12,712 bases of DNA from Chromera velia (Eukaryota > Sar > Chromeraceae), in contig JAHBMJ010003162.1 in the NCBI GenBank assembly GCA_018398765.1, positions 1-12,712 on the forward strand. Reading direction: 5' to 3'. The translations under genes were made by a program, and so were the position numbers. Below the pieces are notes generated by a model that made no database searches, was not told where the DNA came from, and saw only the letters and a program-made list of their open reading frames with translations. Below are positions 1-9,735 of this stretch, piece by piece (the first letter of the stretch is position 1; the number at the start of each line of letters is the position of its first letter).

Positions 1-10
1 AAGCCCTACC

Positions 11-45
11 TCAAATCAAATCAAATCAAATCAAATCAAATCAAA
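11..45. repeat. (TCAAA)7 microsatellite
   Basis: Seven uninterrupted copies of the pentamer TCAAA are seen directly. It lies in the AT-rich flank, far from any exon, and I see no function for it. Confidence 0.95.
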
Positions 46-601
46 CATGGTCACTACGACTAGCTCACAAATTATAAAAAATGTACATCTAAAAACTTAA
101 GCTTCAAGTTGAATTAATATGCATATTTTTTTTCTTTTTCTTTCATGTAAGATAGGATAGGATTAATGTTCCAGGTTGCTCCGTGGTCTTCATATGAGTC
201 ATTTAATACTGATAGTAGCATTAAGTAGTACATAAGATAGGAATTAGTCGATTCAAGTTTCAAAGTTCTCCACGAGAACTTTAATTGCGAGTGAACTGTG
301 CTAAGAACTGTGACTGGTTTCACGATGTACTATACACTGCAGAAGTAGCTATAAAGTATTCATTAAAAGTAATAAGAACCAAACAGCTAAGAAAAAATAT
401 CTAGCTCAAAGATACTCAAAGTTGTTCGCTTTCGTTACCTAGTTTTTAGCTTACAAAAACTGTTCCAATCGAACTTATTGAAGGCTAGTCTAGGAGCTTT
501 ATAAAAAAAAGCTATTATTTCACTTATATACTTAAACTTAGACTTAAACTGTGTTTCACATTAAAATTTGAATTGCGTTTTTCTTTTTTTAATATCATCT
601 T

Positions 602-607
602 TTTACA
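602..607 (-). terminator. Possible polyadenylation signal TGTAAA
   Basis: On the minus strand TGTAAA occurs about 30 nt past the TAA stop of the large gene, followed by an A-rich stretch. No AATAAA is seen on that strand in the first 636 bases. TGTAA serves as a poly(A) signal in green algae. Its use in this organism is only a guess, based on position. Confidence 0.25.
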
Positions 608-636
608 ATCATACAATGTGAAATTACTTTCTAAGT

Positions 637-814
637 TTACTGCAGTCCTTGCCTTGAACAAGCAGCTGAGGTAGCTCTAAAGGCAGAGACTTGCACTCCC
701 ACGCATGGATTCGTGTTCAACAGCTGTCTTGAAGAGCGCGAGACGACGCTCCCCGTCGCCGTGGAAGGACGAGAGAGGGCCTTCAGAGCCGACCTGCCGT
801 CAAACACCTTGGGC
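637..814 (-). CDS. Exon 18: terminal exon and stop codon
   Basis: The acceptor is TTCCTCTGTGCAG with a good pyrimidine tract. One base completes the Arg codon of exon 17, then 58 codons run from PKVFDGRSALKALSRP to SRQGLQ and TAA at 637-639. The tail is Ser/Arg-rich and basic, probably disordered. The sharp fall in GC just beyond the stop supports this as the gene end. Confidence 0.82.
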
Positions 815-3800
815 CTGCACAGAGGAAGAAAAACATAGCAAAAAGGTCAGACAAACCGAAAGAGCGTGGAAGGAAACCCTGAGACCTATGCTGCCACATA
901 CAAACGCACGGGAATTACGGAAAAAACACGGCGATATACCTGTGAGGAGGCCCAAGAGGAGGGGGCCCCGGATGAACAAGTGCCCCCTCAATGCACGGAA
1001 TCCCAAGCGTGCGAAGTTGCTGTCGCATCCTCTCGCTTTTGGCAGACAGAGCTCGCCTCGCTGCTGCACATTCCTGTGTGGCTCTGCTAGCGTTCTCCAG
1101 TGCCGCCCTCATTCCCTCAGCCACTCCCACAAAGTTTGCCTGCAGCGTCTCGGGAGTATACAGACAATCGAGGAGGCGCACAACTTCACTCTGTGCGGTG
1201 GCACCATCGTCGCCTGCCAGGGAGTCGGGGGTACCCGACCTATGCGGACCATCAGGGCGGGGCCTGCCGGGTGAATGTTGCGGTCTTCTGCTTGCGAGGC
1301 CTCGGCACAGTTTCAAACGTGCCCCCTGTCCTTGAGGGTGTGCCCCGCCTGCGCTTCGTGCGACTACTGCGGGGTGCTCGTGACCCTTGATTCCGCGAAT
1401 CTCCGCTCCTGCTGAGGGCTCCACAGCTGCGGTGCTTTGCGGTTTGCGGGTGTTCGGATTTCCCGGTGGTGGCGAGGCTTTGGAAGGGAAAACGAAATTA
1501 TGTATGGGCCAGAACTCTGGTGCTTGAATGTTGGGAGTCAGTGCAGCCGTGGCTGCTCTCTCCCTCTCCTCCAGAGACTGCGTCTTCTCCTCGAGACTCA
1601 TGAACTCCCTGCAGCCCTCCATGCACAGCAAAGAAGATCGATGATCGACAGACAAGAATGGCAGCTGGGACTCCAGATCAAGAAAGGAAGGTACAACGAC
1701 ACCGGCCATTCATAAAAGGAAGGAAGGAAGGAAGGAAGGGAGGAAGGAAGGAAGGAAGGAAGGAAGGAGGGAGGGAAGGATGCAAGAATGGGGAGCAGGC
1801 ATTGATGTGACCATGTAACAGAGAAAGAGTGTATAGTGGCCTACCTGGGTCCTCTGTTTTTGCAGAACGGGCAGGCGAAGCGAGACGAGCAGGTGGGTCT
1901 GCTCGAATTATGCGACTGGCTGCTCCCTCCCTCCATATCCCCCCCGTGACACCCCCCATGCACTCTGGCGGTCTGTGCCCCCGAGGGAGGCCTCACAACC
2001 TTCAGAGCTCGGGCTGCTTGCAGGAATGCAGGAAGGAAGGAAGGAAGTCCGGCGAGGGGGGAATTCATTTGTTGATCTTATCGATCGATGTATGCCCGGA
2101 GAAAGTGGAAGTGAGTGAGAGCAGGAAAATGCTGTCATACCTACTTTCTACGCTTTCTAAAGATACACGACGCAGGATGAATTCAGGACAACTGCGACAG
2201 AAAAGAAAAAAAAACAGAAGTGAAATGGGAGGAAGCGCAGAGATTTAAGAAGAAATGAAGAGACCGGCCTTGCAACTGGAGGCATATTGAAATACATGCG
2301 TGCTCCCAAAGCTTCAGACGCACTTTCACCATTTGACAGACCCCGGTGGCTCATCAGCTGACCTGAAGCGCTGACTGTAACTCGGGGGACCCTCGGGCGC
2401 ACTGGTGCTCTGAGCTTGTAGAAGGGTTCCGACCCGTCTCTGCTGTCTCTTTCTCTGTCCCTGAGACTCTCTCTGTGGGGGGGCATGCTGGAGGGAGGCG
2501 GAACCTGAGGTCTGGTCATTGCGGGGCCTGCAGAGCCTACGGAGAGCTGAGAGGAGGCAAACCCGGGGGGCCAGACGTCGAGAACATCTGATTCGCTCCA
2601 ACCTCCAACGCCTTGGTTGCTATTTGGGATAATCAAATTCTCCTCCTCCAGAGCTCTCGGCTGTCTGAGGGGAATAAGAACATCCCTTTGCTCCTCTCTC
2701 TCGGCGTCCCCCATTCCACTTTGTCCCGTCTGTTCAGGAACAGGTGCAAGGAGAGGACAGAGACCAGCTAGAAGTTCTAAAAGGATGCACAGCTGCGGCT
2801 CCATCTGTCTCTCGAGAACTACCACGCTTGCGTAGGTCCGAATCACCTGTAGGAAGGAATGCAAGCAGGCATGGCAATGATGATTTCTGCAGTAGATTTT
2901 CTGTCAATGAATCCCTATGTGCGCATTCTTTCCAAGACTTCCTTTCAAATGGCCAAAGGTTTATCCGTCCCGCACCCCACCCATCAACCCACCTTTTCCT
3001 GTTGAGCCTCTGTGGTGCCCTGAAGGAGGGACCCCGACTCCCCTCCCCCTCCCATGCCTAGACCGAGAAGAACCAGGTCTCCAAGAGCCTCCCTGACTTC
3101 CTGGAGAGTCCGCAACGCCACCCAGTGTCTGAGTGCCAATGGATCCTCCCCCCCTTCTCCCGCCTTAATTTCCAGATCGAGAGATCGAAGGAGGTCGTCT
3201 GGGTCGAGAGGCACTGGCTTGTTCAGCAGAAGAGTCTGGAGCAGGGACACCAACTCAACGTTGTGCTTCACCAACACAGACAGAAAACCTCCAAAAGCCT
3301 CCAGGGCACGCTCGCGCCAGTCCTGCATGTTGGAAAGGAGAAAGCATTTTCAGTTTCATAACAATTCTTACTACTTCACGCAGATACACTTATTTGTCCA
3401 TATCAAAGATCCCATCAAGAGCTGCGTCTGCAGCGGCACGTCTTATTTGTTGAACAATCCGAGACCAAAAGTCACATGCAATGAAACGGCCTTTTCCCTG
3501 AATTCGTCCCCTTCATTCCCACCTGCAGCCTCTGGACGTCTTCCTGTGACGCCATCAGAACGCCACTCCCCAGCAGAGACGCCGTCTCTAGATTTACGGC
3601 CTCGGCCTGGGCAGGCCACACAGCCCGCTTCCCCGCCAAGACCTGCAGGGCCCTGAGGCCAAAGGGATCAGAGTCCTGCAATCCCTCTGCCTGCTTCTCG
3701 TCGCTCTCTCCAGAGACCAAACTCAAACCACCGCCCCCCTTCCAGTACACGGCAGCAGCACGACGTGCCTCGAGGAGTGCCTCGGCCTGCAGACAGAAGA

Positions 3801-6800
3801 GGAAGAGCTCGGAGTCCAATCACCATTCAAGTATCCTATGAATTCATTTTTTTCATCCATTTCTTCCTGCTTCAGCTGGATCCATCCACTCTCTGATAGA
3901 ACCATTTCGAAGAATTCAGTTCTCGATCCATTTGCACAGGAACGATCGATCTTCGAGACATCCATCATTCAATAGAAGTTCTCGTCTGGTGCATGATCAC
4001 ACGCATGCGCACTTTCATTAATGCCCCCTGATTTGATGGTCGATTCAAAGTCTTGCTTGGTTCCTACTCATTCTCTCTACAAATCATACCCCCAAACCAG
4101 TCCTGCAGTTACATCCGCACGTTTTTACACCAACCATCCGTGCAGTCAAAACGTTGAGGGCTGAAAAGGTGAGACCGCACGGAAGACACCCTCAGAGGCA
4201 CACTCATACACATGCAGAGAGAGAAAGAGGAAGAGAGAGGGAAAGAGAGATACAGCACCATCTCCTCATACTCTCACTCGCTCGCTCACTCACTCACTCA
4301 CTCACTCACTCACTCACTCACTCACCCGAGCCATCGATGAAGACTCTGCCGTGAGAGCCCCGAACCCCTCTTTTACAAGTTGCTCCCATTTCTGCATGTA
4401 TACACGTCGGAGATTTCAGATGACCATCACAATCAACATCTCTCTTTGCAGGGCCATGGCTCTCCTGAAACCAGCCCCCCATCCAAGGAATGGAACTCAC
4501 AATCAAAGACGGGAAGGTCACTGCACCTCTTTCAACAGAAAGACAGAGAAAGAGAACAATGCCACCAAGTCACCCCCCCAAAAAATTGAAACAGTACTTT
4601 GCCCTAACGTGTCAGACAACAAGCCGTCAAATGATCTCTCGGAAGCTTCTGCCTCGATCTGGGCGACTAACGTACTGACGTTCAGACCATTTTTCTTTTT
4701 TTCTTGCGTTCCTCTGCTGCAGCATTTTTTTTGGGGGGGGGGGGGAAACCAGGTTAGGTCGGCAAAGCTCTTCTTCAGAAGATACTTGTCCACGCATTCA
4801 CTGATGTGCTTGTACTGCTCCGTCGGCCCCCCGTGCGGAGACTGCGCCCCTCCCCCGATAGACGAGCCGCTTCTGTCCCCCTCTGTCCGTGCAATTGCGC
4901 GTTGGAGCCTGGAGGGGTCCACGGTCCTTCGAGGTGACCCTGAACGAGAGGAGTGCGCAGGTGAGGCCGCTATCCCTCTGTCCTGTGCGAACAGACCGAA
5001 GGACGACACTCTCTGCTCCCCTGCCTGCGGTGTTCCCCCGTCTCCCCTCAGATTTGACTTGGAGGACCGAAAGGCCTTCCAACTCTTCTGAAGGTACAGA
5101 GCGGCTGTGTTCTCCAAATTGCCTTCGAACGGCCCTGCGTGGGGCTGTTGTGGCTGTGCAGGTGCAGAACTCGGTCTTTCGGGACCGTGTTTTTCATGTG
5201 TATCCTCCTCAACCACATGCGCACTGTAGACACGAGGAAAAGCACTTCCGGGACTTCCCGCCACCTCTCCAGAGCTGTGCGAAGAGGCGTAGGAATCTAT
5301 GTGAATCGGCAGACGAGCATTTGGGTGACCCCCCTCTGTAGATTCATTTACTCCCCTGTGTATAAGAACGCTGCCTCCCTCCCTGTGTATCTCTCCTTCT
5401 GCCTCTCCGTCTCTTTCCTCTCGGAAGATCTCTGACTGCTCGACAGAGGCCCCCGACATTGTTGCTGTAGGCTGGATGGAGGTCTGAATGCCTCTGTCAT
5501 CTATTTCAATCCTCGCGCTCTGTTCTTCCCTATCTCCCTCCGTCTCCAAATCCCCTGCTATGACGCTCTCGGATTGAGTGAATTTCAAAAGCGCTGCTTC
5601 TTTGTCCTCTTTTGGGTTTGGGGGCTTTTCTCTTTCTTTTTCGGGTGGTGTGTCGACTGCTAGCGTGACTGAGGATGGTTTTTCTCTTTCTCTCTCTTGC
5701 TTCACTCCGGCTGCAGAGGACGAAGCCTGGCCTTTCGCCTGAGTGGAGTCAGAGGGGGAGTGGGGCTGCTTGAGGGCGGGTGGACGGGAGGAAGACATAG
5801 ACCTCTTCGGTGCCGCTCTTGCTGAATTGGGGGCAGAGGACACAGAGGCAGACTGCCCGGGTCCAGAGGACCTGGAGGGCCTGCCGGAGGAACCTGAAGT
5901 TAGAGCTCCCCCCTGTTTGTCCCTCAGACTGGATGGCTTCAACTTGGGGGAGGCTGAAGATTTGGATCCGGTTGGGGACTTTGGTTGAATTGCATTTGCC
6001 TGTTCTTCCTGTGCTTTGGCAATTTCGATTTGTTCTTTCAACTGAGCGAGTTGGTCCTGGAGACTCCATACGTAGTCCCTCAGGACTCCTGCATGACCAG
6101 CGTCACCAGGCGGGAGGGAGGCAAGAAGCCCAAACCAGTCAGGCTCTTTGGGAGGACCCCCGCCTGCTGCCGTCTCCTTCTCCCTTCCCGCCTCCCGCTC
6201 CTTCTGAAGTTCCCTCGCCCTCTTGACCGCCTGGCCGAGCTTCATGCGCACAGAAGCTGAGTAGACCAAACCTGTTAGACGCTCTCTTGCCTCTTTGATC
6301 TCGCTTTCCACCAAGTACCGCTGTCGAGTTAGCTCGGCCATTTCCTGAACAAGCACATTCACATGCAGAGGTTTCATACACTACTAAACTCAGAGGGCTT
6401 CTTGGGTATCTCACCAGATCATCTCTGCCAAGCCAGATCGATCAGCTGTGGAAATCATCCCTGTCTCTTCTGCTCTTTCTCCAATGTTTTGTATACCGTT
6501 GAGGTCGGAGGGCAGGGATGATTTCAAGTGACCGAGCTAAAGAGGTGTTGCATGAGGTGAAGGTCTACACGTAATTGAGGGTGCTTTGAATCCCCAGCTA
6601 GCTGTCTCACTGAGCTGAGCTCTTCCTTCTTTAAATATCCTTCCCAAATTCAACACTTATTCTGCATGTCCTGTACAGGGAATGGAAGGGAAAAGACGAG
6701 GAAAGAAGGGGCGAAAAGGGTCAAGCTACCGACAGGCTTCAGAACCGCTGAGGAGCACCCTACACGGTTCCTACCAGCAAAACAAATGAAACCGCTGAAA

Positions 6801-7025
6801 GCGAAAAAAAGAAGAGACTGACTTCAGAGACGCCGCTCTCATCCCCTGCATATCATTCAAGAAGGAGGATTAAAGTTTTTGAATCTCAAGACTGGAAATG
6901 AAGTCCTCGCTGATGACTTAGATCGTCTCGTTTTCCTTGTCCACCTCCTTTGCAGAGAAGGAATGACAAAGAGACAGACAGCCAGCCTGAGCCAGCCAGA
7001 CAGCCGGACAGCCAGCCAGCCAGCC

Positions 7026-7059
<34 letters not shown>

Positions 7060-7104
7060 TATTTCTTCTTTTTGGGTTTCTTTCTTTCTGACAGACAGAT
7101 AGGC

Positions 7105-7137
<33 letters not shown>

Positions 7138-9670
7138 GGCTGACTGACTGACTGACTGACTGAGGCAACACGAGGACAACGAATGGAGTGCAACTCAGCG
7201 TTCGATCTCAAGGGGAAAGAATGTTACGGTGATCTCTTTGCAGGTATTCAGTTTTTCTTCTTGTTGTCATTCCATTTTCTCGGTCAGCCGAGACTGAATC
7301 TGTCAAGAACAACAAACATCTTGAGACTCGATCGATCCTTTCCATCTCTGCATCACTTCCTGCTCACCTTCCTTCGGTGCCTTGGCTTCCATCTCCAGTC
7401 GCCTCTGGGCCTCCCTGCATGTTTCGCGGCCCATTCATTCATCCATTTATCTATGTAGGCAGATACAGGCCCGAAAAAGCACACGGAGGAAATTAGTCGA
7501 GCTCTCTTTCTAAAATGTGTATCCAAAAGACCCAAAACTGAACGAGAAAATGACTTTTGGCTTTCTTTCTGTTTTTTCCAATTTCTGTCTCTTTTTTGTC
7601 TCCACCTGTCTGTTGTTCTATCTGTCTATCTGTGGCTCAGCATACCCCAGAAAGAGTCGGCGTGTGGATGGATCAGCATACTGTCCCCCCTCCTTCCACA
7701 TACTCACCTCGCTTCGTCTCTCTCGTCCTGCAACACCGCCATGCGGGCCTCCAGTGCCGCCACCTGCAGCCGCAAGGCCTCGGCCTCTGCTGCTAGAGCG
7801 TCCCGCTCACCCAACAGTTGCCGCTCCCTCTCACCCAGAGCCCTCTCGCCGGAGGCTCGACTGTCCTCTAGACCTGCAGGCACGTGTGTATGCGCATGCA
7901 TACGTGTGTGCAGAGGCAGACAGCGGCGCGCATCTGATGTGCATGGCTTTGCCAACGAAGTTCAATATGCAGTCAAGTAGAAGAGCACAAAAAATCGTTC
8001 TGGATAGTGCATCCTCATGAAACGAAGCAGATGTCGCATGGAGGGAGGGACCTTCAGACCCTCTCTTTCAATTTTCTGCACCCGCCACACCGTCTCTCTC
8101 TCTTGCTCTCTCCCCCCTTCCCTCCCTCCCTCCCAGTGTCGACTGACTATCCATGAGGCTTTCGGCTCTTCCCTCTGCTTCACGTCGCAACATGGCTTCT
8201 TGTTTATACTGCAAACTCCACACAAACAAAGAAAACAACAGGAACGGAGACGAATCTTAAGAAACCAATGAATGAAAAGAAAGGGTGATTTCGCAGCGAT
8301 TCAGTGGCTCTCCCGACCATTTCTGTTCCATGCTCCCATATCTCTTTTTTGATGAGAAGGAAAACTCCAATTAATAAAACCCAGCAGGGACTAGTTGGAT
8401 CTTGGAGACTCTCAGTCCGTCTGCCTTCTCTGTAGGTCTGTTGGTCGGTCGTGCGCTCAAATAAAGGAAAAGACAAGACTGAGAGAAAGAAATCCTAGGC
8501 AGGACAGGAACGTGCAGACACAGAAGGGGGGAGTAGCGCATGTGACACAGAATGGCTGAAAAACGAATCGATCCGATGAATTGCCGATACGACAATCCCT
8601 CTAGCCCCCCAACTCACATATTCCTTCACCTCGCCCAGCTCGTCTTTCAGTTCCTCCAGTCTCTTCTTCTCTGCGTCCAGCTCTGCTTTCTTCTCTTTCA
8701 CAATGTCCCTCAGCTCCTGCAACAGGGCACAGACGGAAAAGAAATGTGCAAAGAACAAAACAAGGCCATGTCATGCTTTTTCAGGATGAATTTGGAGGGA
8801 AGGAAAAAAAAAGATTTATACCAGTTTTTTCTCCGGTTTCATCTTCTGTGTTGTTTGTCTACTCTGTTCATGTCCTGTTCAAGTCTGTGTCTGTGCACGT
8901 TGGGGAATTGCTAGATAATTTTCCGCTTTTGGTGCATTCTGTCTTTCTATCTATCAATAAATGGTTGAATGAAACCAAATTCCAAACAGAAATTAAGAGT
9001 CCAACAGGTCTATTGACCCACGCGGGAACAATGAACGTCAAAAATAACAAAAAACTCATTGACATTCTGACTACACAGATAAAAAGTAATCCTGAAATGA
9101 AATGTTGTTTTTCCCAAAACACAAGGCTGCTCCCACCTGTAGGAGTGCCTCCAATGCCTCTGTCTTTTGTTTTTCCGCCAAAAGTTGCTGCAGGAGGGAG
9201 GGAGGGAGACAGGGCGACAAGATGCCGTGACTCATTCACAGAGACTTCATCCATGCAGGAATACCGTCTTACCGGCGTTGAAATCCGTATGAACGTGGTG
9301 TCATTCTGTTTTTCTCTGTGCGCCCAATGAACCAAGCAATCCCTGCCCAACGAACGCACCGACGTACCTCCTGCAACGCCGCCTCCCCCAAACTTTCCCC
9401 AGAGGGGTCCTCCTTCAACCACCGGAGCCGGAGCCTCTCGTCCGAGGGCCCTGCTAGCTCGGCGAGTCCCCCTCTGAGGAAGAGAATCTCCTTCAGGTAA
9501 CGCTTGAAATCCCGCCGCGCCTTCTTACATACTCTCTCCAGTTGGCCCTGGGAGTGCTCTAGCCGTTCCGCTTGGGATCTGCACGGCATGATGATCATGC
9601 GTATGAGAATTAGAAGTATGAAAGGGATTGTGGCGTCCTCTGACATGCGAACTTCAAGCAAGCGCACAGT

Positions 9671-9735
<65 letters not shown>

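Larger units (their letters stand above)
1..636. other. AT-rich flank downstream of the minus-strand gene
   Basis: This stretch is clearly richer in A and T than the rest of the window and has no open frame with convincing protein character. The best short frame (114-323, minus) shows no heptad pattern, domain or splice context. The part next to 637 is probably the 3' untranslated region of the gene, and the remainder is intergenic. The only ordered element I see is the pentamer repeat at its left end. Confidence 0.6.
6345..6822 (-). other. Intron 9 with two pseudo-exons
   Basis: This 478-nt intron lies between the exon 9 microexon and exon 10. It holds two segments with good splice borders but in-frame stops (6611-6670 and 6416-6446), described separately. 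I see nothing else. Confidence 0.55.

Noticed and set aside
705-1715. Several plus-strand open frames of 90-190 codons
   Set aside because: They are antisense to exons 17 and 18, lack plausible starts or splice context, and read as low-quality Arg/Pro/Ser text.
3840-3968. Minus frame with ESGWIQLKQEEMDEKNEF in intron 12
   Set aside because: Acceptor and donor are not convincing, and exons 12 and 13 already join in phase 0.
4351-5341. Plus-strand frames of 246 and 150 codons
   Set aside because: They are mirror frames of exon 10. The minus frame has clear coiled-coil and disordered-protein character and matches neighbours in phase.
6344-6377. ATG at 6377 as the start of a separate second gene
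   Set aside because: A TTGTTCAG acceptor lies just inside it, the text after that continues a coiled coil, and exon 9 supplies a phase-correct link to the upstream exons. It cannot be excluded without transcripts.
6909-6945. Minus-strand peptide KEVDKENETI then TAA
   Set aside because: It has coil-like composition, but the phase does not match exon 8 and no reasonable donor precedes the stop.
6960-7180. Minus-strand frames rich in Ser/Val/Cys/Leu
   Set aside because: They are translations of the GACA and GACT repeat array.
7267-7299. Minus-strand peptide IQSRLTEKME then TGA, after a TTGACAG acceptor
   Set aside because: It looks like a coiled coil, but the required entry phase is 0 while exon 8 ends at phase 1, and it contains no donor before the stop.
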